Source: Chlorella sorokiniana (taxonomy: Eukaryota; Chlorophyta; Trebouxiophyceae; Chlorellales; Chlorellaceae). From it: a stretch of 64,000 nt of DNA. The stretch covers positions 1,178,001 through 1,242,000 of the forward strand of contig CP084609.1 in NCBI GenBank assembly GCA_025917655.1, given 5' to 3'. Below are positions 1 through 11,647 of this stretch, piece after piece; within the stretch, counting starts at the first letter, position 1; each line of letters starts with the position of its first letter. The position numbers and the translations under genes are program-made. The notes beneath the pieces are model-generated. The model was not told the origin of the DNA and did not search any database. It worked only from the letters and a program-made list of their open reading frames with translations.

Positions 1-2320
1 GCGGCGCGGGGGGGGGACGGGGGATGAGCTGGGGCGCGTGGTGTGGCCGGTGCTGGTGCGCCACATCAGCGGCAAGGAGGAGTGGATGCTGGCGGGGCGC
101 GAAGTGTTTGTCTCGCTGCCCGGAACACGCAGCCCGGGAGCTGCGGGCGCGGGCGGAAAGCGAGGGCTTCACAGGTGGGTGCAGCATGCTGCTTGTGCGC
201 CGCTGCCGGGACCCCGCACGGCCATTCTGCGCGCTGCCCGCTCGTTCCCGCCGAGGCTGGCCCCGACAGGGGCTGGCAGAGCCAGCAGCAGCCCCAGCCT
301 GTGGGTACGGCACACGCACATGCTAACAAACCTGCGCACATCCACACACGAATGCTACCACACCTGCGCACTTCCACGCACACATGCCAGCAACCCCGCC
401 CCTGCTTGGCCGCCGCCTGCAGTGGTCAAGGCACTGGTGATGGCCGGCGACAGCCGCGGCGACCGTGGCTGCCTCACGCTTCCCAGCGCGCGGGAGGCGG
501 CCCGCCTGATCGAGACGCTGCAGGGCAAGCAGGTGGGGAACCGCTGCGTGGGCGCCTGGCAGCCAGCAGGAAGCTGGCGCCGGCTGCTGCGGGCTTCGTG
601 GGTGGGGGCACGAGCGCAAGCCCAGCAGCCAGGCTGCCGCTGCACTTGCGGAGCAGCTGCGTCGAGCCTTGGGGCAGGCACTGGCCAGCCCTCCTGTGGC
701 TCTTGCACACCCAGCTGCCACCCGCCTGGGTGTCGTGCCTTGCAGCTGCGAGGGTACCGCATGTTCTGCCGGCCCTTCAATAGTGAGGTGAAGTCCCTGG
801 CGGCCAGCCATCCCCGCGAGGTGGCGGAGGCGCGGGCGCAGCTGAAAGCCCTGGCCGCCACGGCGGCACGCAGGCAGGGCGCCGCCGCCGACGACGCAGC
901 GCGTCCGGAGCGTCCCCGCAGCCCTGGCCGCCAGCTGGCGCCGCAGCGCCGCCGCAGCGCCAGCCCAGGCAGCCCGCCGCAGCGTCACCGCCGCAGCTCC
1001 AGCCCAGGCAGCTCTCGGCAGCGCCATCGCCGCAGCGCCAGCCCAGGCAGCCCGCCGCCGCCAGTGGGCAGCGTGGCGGCGCGGGCGTTGGCGGCGAGGG
1101 CCGCCGCGGGCCGCGCCACTCCGACCTCGCCGCCTCGCCCCGCCCCAGCCGCGGGCGCAGGCGCAGGCGCAGCCGCAGCCCCGCGGGGGCGCCGCGGCAC
1201 GGGGCCAGAAGCCGGTCGGGCAGCCGCGGGCGCGCCGTGCGCGTCGGCGGGGCCCCCCTAGCGTCGCGCAGCCCTTCTGGGACCCCGTGTGCCAGCTGGA
1301 GGGGCAGTGCGTGCGGCGGCTGGGCACCCGCGGCCCCATGCGCCTGGAGGACCTGCTGGCGGCGGTGGACTGGGCGCCGCAGCTGGGCCAGGCCTCGACG
1401 GGTGAGGGCGCTGCTTTCGCGGCGCCCTCACTGCCCGCCTGCTTTCACAGCCCTGCTCTGCTTCCTCGGTACCCCTTCTGGCTAAACGCAAAAGAGCATG
1501 GTTCTTTCTTCTATCTGTGCTCTGACTCGACAACTCCCCTCCCCCTTGTCTCCTGCCCTGCCCCCTCCCCCCTCTCCCGACGCCAGCCAACTTGGCGGCG
1601 TTCTTGGATCGGCGGCCCCACCTGTTTGCTCTGGACGCCAGCGACATCTCCGCACGGGCGGCGGCGCTGCCCCACGCCGAGGCCTTCCTGCGGTACAAAC
1701 GTGCCCTGCTGCAGTACCTGGCCGACCGGCCGCCCCGCGTGCCCTTTGGCCGGGTGGAGCGAGGGGTGCCCCGCCCGAGGAGCTGCCACCCAGCTTCCAC
1801 CTGCAGGTAGGCGGATGCTGCGGGGCCGCGACAGAGTGGGAGGTGCTGCTGCCGCGCCGCCAGCGTGTCGTCAGCACACGCAGCAAGTGGGTGCTGAGGA
1901 CGAGGACGACGGTGGATGTCGTACTCTCGAACCCTGTCCACGCAGCATTCTGCCCTCTGCAACCGCTGCCTGCCTGCTGCTCAACCAAGCCACGTCGAAC
2001 CGCTGTGCCTGTTGCTGTCTCAGGACCTGCGCTCCTTCGTACGACAGTACTTCGCCGACGAAACCTGGATACTGCTGGGGCCCAGGCGCTACCTGGAGCC
2101 CGACCTGGCCAGCGAGGGCACCCTTGAGCTGCGCCCGTTTGCGCTGCAGCGCGGCGCGAGCGACGACGGACGGCGCGCCCGCCTCCCCCCATCTGCCGTC
2201 GCTTCAAGGGCACGGCGGCCAGCTGCGCAGACGGGTGGAGATGCGCGATGTCGCATGCCATGCCGCGCGTGTTCTTGTAACCTGATGCGCCCACAGCAGG
2301 GGGAAGGGGCACCACGCTGA
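1..2320 (+). CDS. RRM-like / RS-repeat nuclear protein, 5' end missing
   Basis: This is the 3' portion of a spliced gene whose start lies before the window. The first exon (to about 171) reads GREVFVSL then, after a frame change near 120, HAARELRARAESEGF. After an intron, about 430-530 plus 747-800 give an RRM-like tail: RGCLTLPSAREAARLIETL joined to LRGYRMFCRPF. A basic linker follows with near-repeats of HRRSSSPGS / RRSASPGSPP (about 940-1060), resembling an SR/RS domain. Around 1270-1640 is a helical block (QLEGQCVRRLGTRG, then AAFLDRRPHLFALDAS) that faintly resembles a LOTUS/OST-HTH domain. The last exon (about 2024-2320) ends in a basic, Cys-containing tail at TGA 2318-2320. The RS repeats and RRM resemblance suggest an RNA-processing role. 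That is inference, and the exact family is not recognised. Confidence 0.5.
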
Positions 2321-2440
2321 CTGGGGCCCCATGGGGGCGGGTCGAGCTGGCGGCGGCTGGCACCTGCCGGCAAACTCGCCCTCCTCCTTCGGCGGGTGTC
2401 CGTGTTGCAAATTTTTCGTGGTACCTCCTGTAGGTGCACA

Positions 2441-4678
2441 ATGCAGAACGTGACCAGCCAGGTGGGTGGGCTGTCGCTTGTGGCGGCACCTACACCTGAG
2501 TTGTTCGTACCGGCGACCGCGCCGATCGCAACCTTACCAATTGCAGGCCTCCGTGGGCACCAAGCTACGAGTTGCGCTTCAGTCCCTGCCGTTCTCAACC
2601 AGGTCTCCAAGTTCTTGGGCGTGCTGTTTCCTTGTTGATGGCTCATACATGTGTCAAGCGGCTGCGGAACGCTTGGCTGTCGCTTCTGGCCCAAGCGACA
2701 AGGACCGGGCCAGCACGGCTGCCGCCTTCGGCTGACCGCTGCGCCTGCATCCTTTCCTGTGCAGATGCGTGCTGTTTCTGTGCCTCGCCACCCATGCTGC
2801 GGTGCTCCTGGTCGGATTTGACAGCATGGTGCGGCAGGGCTGCCTTTCGGCGCGGGATGTGATGCACGGTCAAGGTGTGCGACAGGCGTGGATGCTTCTG
2901 GCTGCCTGGGTGTGCTGTGACGTCTGCCAGGCTGTCATGGCACGCCCTGAAGCGGGACGTTTTGGCGTGCCCGCCCCTGCAGTCTACCGCATCCTCACCT
3001 CCGCCTTGATGCACGGCAGCCTGCTGCACCTGGCCCTCAACATGCTGGCGCTCTGCCAGATCGGTGCGGCGCTGCGCTGCAGCCCTCACTCACAGTCACA
3101 GTCACAGTCACAGTCACAGTCACAGTCACAGTCACTGTGACACAGTCAGCTGGGCTGTGGCTGGCCACCGGGTTGGCTGCCACGCGCCTGGGCCCGACGC
3201 CTGGCATGCCCGCCAACCGTGTGAAAAAGTTGCTTCACAATTTTCCCCGCTGTCGCCCACGCCTGCGGCACAGGCCCCCGCTGGAGCGCTTGCTGGGCTC
3301 CCTCCAGCTGTCCTGGCTCATGCTGCTCAGCTGCCTGCTGGGCGGCGCGCTCTACGTGGCGGCAGCCTACCTGGCGGCCCTGCTGCCCTTCCTGCACAGG
3401 TGCCCCACCAGATCTTTAAGACCCCTGGCAGCACCTGTGCTCAGGGTGGCGCGGTGGTTTGCCGATGATGGCGGCAGGATTGCCGAAAGGCTGCACCCTC
3501 CTCCTGCTTGCACCCCCTGGGTTGCCCCATCGGGAAGTTTTGTTTTCAAAGAGGGCATTTTTTGGCCCCCGCCCCCTCCCCCCTCCCCCTCACATACACC
3601 AAAACACACCCTGCAGCTTTGCCACGCTCGACTTCTTGCACCAGTGCACCGTGGGCTTCAGCGGCGTGCTGTTTACGCTGCTGCTGGTGGATTCCTCGCT
3701 GAACAGCGCGCCGCGCAGGTGGGTGGGGATGGGGGGGAGGGGGAGGGGGCGCGTTTGTGAGGGTCTCGCAGCACTGTTTTACTCGCTGATGCTACTTGAA
3801 GGAGATGCGATCTCATTCCAGTGTGTAGTCCGGTCGTACCGCCTGCCTGCTGCCTTCTGCCGCCGCCCGCCCCAACCCTGCCCTGAGTCCTGTACCCGCA
3901 GCGTCTTTGGCTTTGCCACCGTGCCCGCCAAGCTCTACCCATGGCTGCTGGCGGCTGTGTGGCAGGTGGCGGTGCCGCAGGCCTCCCTGCTGGGCCACCT
4001 CAGCGGGCTGGCGGTGGGCCTGCTGTACTGCCGAGGCCTGCTGCACTGGGCGATGCCCCCTCGGCAGCCTACCACCAACTAGAACGCTCCGCAGCCTGTG
4101 CGCGCTGCTTCCACAGCGCGAGCTTCATCGCGCACACCGGCGGCAGCGGCGGCGACGAGGCCCTGCCGCTCAGCCGCCCCCGGGCGGCTACCAGCCGCTG
4201 GGCGCCGCCTCCCCCAGGTGTGCCTGCCGGCCCGCATGCCTGCCGGCCGTTGCCGCTGTCTTGCTTTTGCTTTGCAGCCTGTCCTGCTTGCCATCAACTC
4301 GTGCCGGCAAGCCAAAGTGCGCGGGTTGGCTGAGCTGTTTGTGTTGGCCATGCCCGGGCTCTCCGGCCTCAACCGCCTCAACCGCCTTCGCAGGGCGCCA
4401 GCTGGCTACCCTTCATGCCCTTCCCATCCTCCTCCTCCCGGCTGGCCGACCTATTCAGCCCATCAGCTTCCCAGCCGCAGCAAGATGAGCCGTTAGGCAA
4501 CGCGCCGCCGCAGGGCGTGCGGCTGGGCGGCGCCCACCAGCCGCCCGACCCCAAGCAGGCTGCGGCGCAGGCGGCGGAGGCCCGCCTGGCACGAGGCCCT
4601 GGGGGCCTTGGCGGCAAGAAGAGCAGCGGCGGCAGCAGCAGTGGCAGCGGTGGTGCTGGCAGCAGCGGTGCGGTGTGA
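2441..4678 (+). CDS. Rhomboid-like intramembrane serine protease
   Basis: Rhomboids cleave transmembrane helices inside the bilayer with a Ser-His dyad. Exon 1 (2441-2461) encodes MQNVTSQ. Exons follow at 2547-2620, 2765-3063, 3274-3399, 3617-3718 and 3902-4217, with a last block from about 4394. Family marks are LHLALNMLALCQIG in helix 2, the catalytic serine in GFSGVLF (about 3656-3676), and the catalytic histidine in GHLSGLAVG (about 3990-4016). About six hydrophobic segments are visible. The C-terminus is a Ser/Gly-rich soluble tail ending at TGA 4676-4678, and no UBA domain was seen. One-base losses in C runs at 3274-3278, 4045-4049 and about 4175 break the frame. Without them the frame would stop at 4082, just after the last helix. 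The intron at 3064-3273 carries a hexanucleotide microsatellite. The final splice join is uncertain. Confidence 0.85.
3087..3135 (+). repeat. CACAGT hexanucleotide microsatellite
   Basis: About seven to eight near-perfect head-to-tail copies of CACAGT lie inside the third intron of the rhomboid gene. The intronic position means copy-number changes would not alter the protein. Confidence 0.9.
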
Positions 4679-4986
4679 TGACGTGTCGCAGCCGTGCCAG
4701 CTGGCAGAGCGGGTGGTTGGCTGGGACCAAGCTGGCCATGTTGACTATGTGTTTAGTAGGTTTCACGGGCAAGTGCATTTGAATTCTCCGCTGTGAGGCA
4801 TAGAAGGCGATTGGCAGGAGAGCCCTAGGATGCAGGGCCCATTGGTGCAGGGCGCCCTGCCCGCATGCTGCCGCCTTGCTGGCACCAATGCAGTTGCAAT
4901 GAACCTAGGTGAGGATGCCTGCCGCACCCAAATCGCGAATGCTTGACTTCTTTGAGAGCAATGCGCCCAGGCTCAGCACTGCCAAA

Positions 4987-7717
4987 ATGAAGCTGCGAGT
5001 GATGTCCGCAATTTGCGTGGTTCTACTTTTCTTTTGTGCCACAGGAGCGCGCTCTCAGCTCGTGCAAGGCATCACACCTGCCTTCCAAGGCGACGTAGTG
5101 TCTGCCGCGGTGAGCCGTGTGGCTAGCAGCAGGGGGCGCCCTCCCCAGGCGCCCGCTGGCGTGAACCGGCTGCCGCCTTGGTTGCTGACCGCCTGCACTG
5201 CACCCCTCCCTGCACACAGAACGTCTCGGTATCACTTGATCCTGCCTCTGCTCAGCTCACCTTCTGGAGCGACGTCCTGCTGCCCGACAGCTGCACCTCG
5301 CCAGACTCCGGCGCCTGCACGCCGCTCCAGTGGCTGGCGGTGGCGCTGCGGGATGTGTACGAAGTGGATGCAGCGGGCCGGCGCGTGGCGCAGGTGAGGT
5401 GTGCCGGCAGGCACGTCGGCATACCACCCCGGGGAAAAGGGTAACAAGGGACAGCAGTGCAGACGTCGTTCTCACTCGCTGCTGGGCTGCCAATCTGTCC
5501 CGCATGCAGCGCGGCGGCGCAGACGTGCTGAATGCCACAGGCCTGGAGTGGAGCACCCGCAACGCGCAAGCCGGCAGCCCTGCGGTGACAGTCGCGGAAG
5601 CGACCATGCAGATCCCCTTCCAGCCGACGCTGCCGCCCTGCCCCGGCGGCGGCGGCGGCGCCACCCTGGAGCCCGACCCCGCCGGCGCTGTCGCCTTCAC
5701 AGCTCAGCTGTTTGGTGGCGCCACCAACCTGACCTACGGCAACAGCTCTCAGGAGATTCTGGCGGGGAACCTGCGGTGGAGCGTGGAGGTTGTGCAATGG
5801 TGAGCAGGGGGAGGGGCTCTCGGCAGCCGGTGAATGGTGCCGAGCACGCAAGCTGGGCAAGTTTTGACGGCGGCGTGGCTCAGCCCGCAGGGGTGTTGGG
5901 TTGCAGTGTGCCCATACAGTCTCCCACCTCCAGGCACAACCGCCCCGTCACTCACCGAGGTCCCCCCTCCCGGCAGGCCCTTCTGCGACCCCTCCCATTC
6001 CCTCGTGCTGGCCTTTGCCCTGCTGCCCGCCAGCGCGGGCGACAGCCAGGCCGGGGCAGCCGTGGTGCGCGGGGGCCAGGAGATCCAGCAGCAGGTGGCC
6101 CAGCAGGAGGCGCTGCTGACGGGGCAGGCAGACCCAGTCGGTGCCGGTGGGCGGCGGCGGCGCCGGCGGCACGCCCCCGGACGCCGAGGCGCCGCCCGGG
6201 ACCGCCGCCGCCTTGCTGCCCGACAGCGATCTGTCTGCCGGCGACGACAGCGGGGGCGGCGGCCGGCGCCTGCTGCAGCGGCGCGGCGGCGGGGGTTTCG
6301 GCATTCGCAGGCCCGCCACGCGCCCCACCAGCCCCGCGCCCACCTCCACCGCCCGCCCGAGCCGCCCTTACTTCCCCAACGGCGGCACCAGCCGCCCCGC
6401 TTCAGCAGCCCCGCGGTGGGTGGCGCAAGCCGACTTGCGCGCTGCCCACGAGTGCAACTTGCGAGCTGCAAGCCCACTCTGCCACTGTAACGCAGCCTGG
6501 AAACGGGAGCCCAGCTCGCTGTATGTGTGCACCCCCTCCATGCAGGCCGCCGTGACCTCGCTCCCCTTCACCGCCGCCCAGCGCCCCTTCCTGGCCAGCC
6601 GCTACTACTACGGCCGCCCTGTGTACGGCTTCGGCAGGTGGGTGTGGGGCGGGCCCCTGGGCTGCCTCACTTCTTGAGTTGTCGCAGCTGCTGGACGCGC
6701 CTGGCTTACTGCTCGAGCCCAGCCCTAAATTTGTTGAAGTCTTGCCAACACGCGCTGGTGCCCCTTTCCCCCTGCAGACGCCCCTTCCTGCCGTTCAGCA
6801 CGTTCCTGTTCTTTCCCTTCCTGCTGGGGAGCCAGCGGTACCGCACGGTGGCGCCGGCTGTGGACATCCAGGGCACGGCGGTTGTGAACGGCACGACGCT
6901 GGTCAATGCAAGGTGAGGCGCCGCCGCACCATGGCATTAGGGCCATGGCAGGAAAGCTCTTGGAAGGCCCGAGCAGGAGGTTGTGGTGATGGCAGCCACG
7001 CAGGATGTTCCTGCACTTGGTTGCCGCTGACCTAACCTGCCAGCCCCCATGTTTCGTGCCGCAGCATCGCGGTACCCCCGGTGGAAGCGGGCGGCGTGCA
7101 GCCAGTGCTGGTGACAGGTGGGGCCCGCTGCTTCGTCTGCACTTGTAACTACTGTGCGGCCTGCACTGCACACCCGTTGTTCAGCTGATGCAAACATATT
7201 CTGTTGTTCACATGTTGGCTGTGCCGCCGGCCTGCTTCCAACCTGCAGTGCCCTATTATCAAGGCAGCCTGGTGTTTGACTCTGTGGCCGCCATCACGGG
7301 TGAGAGGCGGGCTCCGTGCCAGCTGCATGGCAGCTGTCCCGCAGTCGCTGCATGAATCCGTGCTGCAGCTCAGGCGCCAGATGCCTGCAGGTGCAGCCCA
7401 CACTGTCGACCAGCTGCCGCATCTCTTCAGTTGTCATCCCCCCCCCACCCCCACCACACACACACACGCTACCCCCTCAGCCAACGCTCTCATTTGACCT
7501 TGCCCTCACTACACCCACCCCACCCTTCAACCCTCCGAATGCTGCAGACAGCGATCTGGTCGTGAGCGACGGCATTCAGGCGGCAATCGACGAAGCCATG
7601 GCGTACGGTGACGGCGGCGGCAACCCCAACGCTGCAGAGTCGCGCAGCAGGCCAGGTCTGCTGCTGCAGACGGCACTGGCGGCAGCGGCAGTGGCAGCAG
7701 CGCTGGCGTTGACGTGA
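4987..7717 (+). CDS. Predicted secreted, possibly GPI-anchored protein of unknown function
   Basis: I do not recognise the family. The start chosen is ATG 4987, because MKLRVMSAICVVLLFFCATG is a good signal peptide; an in-frame ORF extends upstream to 4909. Coding blocks are 4987-5109, 5220-5393, about 5509-5800, 5978-about 6415, then shorter exons near 6544-6637, 6780-6911, 7065-7110, 7248-7300 and 7549-7717. The body contains possible N-glycosylation sites (NVS, NAT, NLT, NSS, NGT) and a Pro/Gly/Ser-rich linker (about 6140-6410), followed by RYYYGRPVYGFG. The C-terminus is a hydrophobic tail (LLLQTALAAAAVAAALALT) after a small-residue, Asn/Ser-rich stretch, the usual layout of a GPI-attachment signal. 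A frame change near 6133 is probably a lost base. The protein is probably exported to the cell surface or wall. Confidence 0.6.
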
Positions 7718-7867
7718 TTGATCGACTGCATGTGACTGACCCGCCTTTTGCGTTGCTTCTTGACAGACACATTTACTCCCAATCAAAGGAACGTCGCGCG
7801 TCTCAAAATTCATCCCACGCTATGGATTGCATGCAGAACATACATGAGCAGTGAAGTTGGGTGCATT

Positions 7868-7872
7868 TGTAA
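7868..7872 (+). terminator. Putative TGTAA polyadenylation signal
   Basis: TGTAA lies about 150 bp after the stop of the secreted-protein gene. TGTAA is the usual green-algal poly(A) signal. It falls just past the stop of the convergent RING gene, so the two 3' UTRs probably overlap. Confidence 0.4.
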
Positions 7873-7887
7873 AATGAATGCCATGCA

Positions 7888-10800
7888 TCACAGGTACACT
7901 GACTGCGCAAGGGCAGCTGGCTGGCGGCACAGCGGGCACAGCGGGTCTGCCGATGCCATCAGCGCATCCGCACAGAGCCTGCAGGGTGAGAAGGGAACCC
8001 AGCTGATTGCCTAGTGCGGCCCTGGTATCTGCACAGTCGGAACAGCATCATGCTTCATTACACTCGTAGCCTCACCTACACAGGCACAGGTGGCCGCAGG
8101 GGACCAGCACCGCTCGGCACTGCTCCTCCCAGCACACAACACACTCGGTGGCAGCACCAGCCGTGGCGCCTGCCGTGCCTCCTGCATCGGCTGTCTTGTG
8201 TGCGGGGCTGGTCAGCTGGCCGGTGACTGCCAGCTCTGATGGCACAGCTGGAGATGCCGGCTGCGTAGAGGGGGCTGGCCAGGAATGCCTGGCCGCCATG
8301 CCGCCAGGGCAGTGGGGCTAGCAGCATCCTCTGGTGGCCCCAGCTTGATGGGAACGTCCTGCCATGCGGGCGCGACACCAGGGCCAGGAGCCGGTGGGCC
8401 GGATGCCTCCCCAGACGGCCATGCATGCGCCACGTCGGCAATGCAGCGGGCGTTGGGGGCGTGCTCTCCTACAGTCAGTGTTTCCCCACTGTCTGAGCTC
8501 AGAACTACAGCCCGAGACGTCGCTACGTCGGGACCCTCAGCTGCAGACGCCAGGGATGCCGACGGTTGGCTGCTGGGTGGCTGGCCAGCTGGCTCCTCCC
8601 TGGATTCCTCCCGCCCGTCCAGCGCAGGCTGCCGCCTGCGCCTGCGCCTGCCGCCCCTTTGCTCAGCGCCGCTGCCGCTGGTGCCCGGCGCCTGCGTGCT
8701 CTGCAACGCCGCGTCACCCTCAGCACCTGTATCCTGTGCCCCTGATCCCTTGGCAGATTGGTGCTTGATGTCTGCGCCGCTCTCCACAGTCTCATGCGCG
8801 GCACCTAGCGAGCTGCTGCCCCTGCTGGATGCCCCCAGCAGCTGTTTCGACTGCTGCTCAGCAGGCTGCTGCTGGCTGCTGCCAACAGACTCCAAGCTGG
8901 CAGTGCTGCTAGACCTGACAGCCGCCTTGCCCTGTGGGCTAACCCTGCCGACCGGCTGCTCTGTGGGGCGCCTCGCAGATTGCGCGAACTTGCCAGCATC
9001 TGCTGTTGCTGCAGGCTTTGCCTGCTTGGCTCTTCTGCGAGCTGCTGCTGGGGCTCTGGCCTCGCCGCCGCTGTATGGGGGACGGCCTGCCTCGAGACTC
9101 TGACCACTCCTGTGCTGCGCAAGCTCCTTCTCTTGGGCCTCGGGTTGCTGCTGATGTGCAGGCTGCCATTGCAGCAGCTGTCGCCGCCTGCGTTGAGCTG
9201 GGCCACCCTTCCTCCGGAGCCGCTGACCCAACAATTTTGTGGTTCGGACTGCATGGTAGGTGTTAGAGATGGATTGTCAAATAGCTGTAGCAGGGCTCGT
9301 CGGATCATCAGCAGAAAGCTTACCTATCAATGCCAGACACAATACCAGGCTGACCACCAACAATACAATCAGTAAAAAGTCGTTGATAACTGCTCCTGCG
9401 ATCCAAGGTAGCAATCCCAACGCCCGCAGGAAGGGAAGCCTCAGGTATGCATGGGCAGACAAGGCACCCCCTTTGCTGCGCGGTTGTGGTGGGTCAGCCG
9501 ACGTCAAGCGGGCTACACGAGCGCGCAAGTCTTCCGCCACGGCTGCAGCGCTGGTGTTGGGCAGCAGCTTGCTGGCGAAGCCCAGCTGGCCCCACAGCGG
9601 TTGGTCGCTGATCGCGTATCCAAGGCTGCAGACGCATGCGCTAGGAGGCAATGAATCTAGTGGGCTTGGGGGCACGGCAGGGGCAGGCATGTACCTGAGT
9701 GAGGTGTCTGAGAGAAGGGGCCCCAGGTGCGTCAATGGCCCCAGCGGCGGCCGGCTGCTCTCGTGCCCGGGAGCTTGGCCATCGCCGGAAGCATCTCGAC
9801 CCCAAACGTCAGCAGGAGCTCGTGCTCAGCCACAAAGCCTGGCAGCTGCTGGGTCAGCATGCGCCACAGCGGCATGCCGGGCTGCGAGCAAGTGTCTCCC
9901 CACTTGAAGTCTGACGGGCAAGCGCACACAAAGCCTGCGCAGCATGCAAGAAGGAGAGCATGGGTAGGCTGGCTGCCGCTGCTGCTCCGAGCCTGAGGCC
10001 TTGCACCGGCAATCAAGCTCACTTGCTGACCAGTCTCGAGGGCTGTGCCGCAGCGTTCCGTCCCCCAACAAGGGGACAGGGGCGTGCGATGTCCTGATGG
10101 TTACGTTGAAGACGATTGAGCTGCGCGCGGGGGCGTGTGGCGCTTCCACAGCCGCAGCCCGACGGCTGCCACCTTGCCGCGCACCTCGATGTGAGGGTAC
10201 CAGGCGTAGCCTGCCGCGATGAAGCCCCTGGCCTCTGCGCGATCCCAGCTGGGCGCAGCTGGATGCGCGACGTACCCGCTGTCCCAAAACACCTTTTCTG
10301 GCAGGGCCCACTGCAGCGCAGCAGAAGGGATGACCTGAGTGTGCGAACGCCCCAACCGCAGGGCTGCGCTTCCGCTCACATGCACTGAGGCGGCCGTGGT
10401 GGTGCGGTGCAGCGCCGGCTGCAGGTTGCCCTCGATGGTCCAAGGCTGGGCGTGCTCCGTGGAGTTGAAAAAGAAGTCGTCCAAGTGCGCCTGCCACAGG
10501 GGCTTGATGTGCCCGTGGTTGAGCAGCCTGTAAAGCTCACCTGCAACAAGATTGGCTCGGGCAGCCGGTTGGCCCCATGGTAGTGTTGCAGTCGGGGTGC
10601 AGCACTATCACCATGCATGTGCCCGCCCACAGGGCCCCGCTCACCCTCTGCCCCAGGCGCCCTGCTGGAATGGCCCGGCAGGGTAAGCATGAGTGCCAGC
10701 GCGTCCCAGCAAGGCGCGTAACCACCAGGCATGGCCGCTGCAAAGGGAAGCATCTCATTACCCGCACGGCTGCTCCGCAGCAGCTGCGGCTGCAAATTCC

Positions 10801-11443
10801 ACCCAAGGCGCAGGGCAGCTGACTGTGACGCTGCCAATTCCTCGAGGGGGCGTTCCTTATATAAGTTAGCAAGGCTGTTGCCTGGGCGCCCTCATCAAAG
10901 GATGTCTGCAGGACTGCCTTGACATGCGCCAGGTCCTCAGCGGGGATCACCGCTTTCACGGCTAGCTCTTTGGAGAACAGTGCCTTTGTAAGAAATCTGA
11001 AAACCAGGGAGTGAAATTCCAAGTGGCACTGCAGGAAGGAAGGGGAGGAGGGGCAGCAAGAGGAGGCGTTGCCAGGTAAGCGGGAGGCGCAGGCATCAGC
11101 GCTGGCATTCAGCGGCTGGCCGTACCTTCAGCTCTTCTCTGCACCATGGACATGAGTCATACTTTCCATTAGATTGAGAAGCAACCTTTTCCGCCTCAGA
11201 GTCTTTCACTGCCTGCTCAAGTTGCTTCCACCAGTCGCTCTGGTCATGAATATCAGCGCTGCTTGCTTTGCTGAGCACAGTCTGTGAGGGTTTACGGGTG
11301 GAGGCTGGCTTAGGCGCCCCCAGGCGGGCAGCACGCAGAGGAGAGTTACGATGAGCCTCAACGAGCCCATGCTGACTGCTAGGGCTGCCCTTGGATAATG
11401 CGATCACTCTGACAGAGCCCTGGAACAATATCAGAAAGAGCAT
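7888..11443 (-). CDS. Membrane-anchored RING-type E3 ubiquitin ligase candidate
   Basis: The ATG is at 11441-11443 and the stop at 7888-7890. From the N-terminus: an acidic/helical block ending CPWCREELKCHLEFH (exon to about 11130, then about 11030); a segment LTKALFSKELAVKAVIP; and a globular region (about 10790-10110) with FFFNSTEHAQPWTIEG and PEKVFWDSGYVAHP. Next come CACPSDFKWGDTCSQPG and a helix with ELLLTFGVEMLP. A strong hydrophobic segment (DFLLIVLLVVSLVLCLALIG, about 9300-9370) precedes a long Ser/Gln/Ala-rich linker. The C-terminal RING (about 8150-7905) reads CVVCWEEQ, CGHLCLC and CPLC, with its last exon starting after an intron at about 7987. The frame changes near 8290-8212, probably a lost base. 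RING proteins transfer ubiquitin from E2 to substrate. The substrate and membrane are unknown, and the upstream domain is unfamiliar. Confidence 0.65.
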
Positions 11444-11486
11444 GGGCGAGCATGCTGGATGCTAGTGGGAGTGCAGCAGTACAAAA

Positions 11487-11491
11487 TTACA
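11487..11491 (-). terminator. Putative TGTAA polyadenylation signal
   Basis: TTACA on the plus strand reads TGTAA on the minus strand, about 157 bp past the glycosyltransferase stop and just upstream of the RING gene start. This would end the glycosyltransferase transcript inside the 200-bp gap. Confidence 0.4.
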
Positions 11492-11647
11492 GCGCTGCTA
11501 GCCCGGGCTAGCACGTGAGAGAGATCAATCAAGGCATGAACAGCGAGGAAGCATGCAGATCGTGGCTGTAGACACGCTCTCCACCCTCCTGCTGCAGCGC
11601 CAGCACGTCGCGGCACTGCAGGCCAGCGGCGGCATACAAGCGCTGCT

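Noticed and set aside
3136-3397. Minus-strand ORF (83 codons) and plus-strand extensions through the microsatellite
   Set aside because: The stretch is the rhomboid intron plus antisense of its exon 4.
8285-9103. 272-codon plus-strand Cys/Leu-rich ORF
   Set aside because: Antisense of the Ser/Gln-rich linker of the membrane RING protein, which ends in an intact RING in the other direction.
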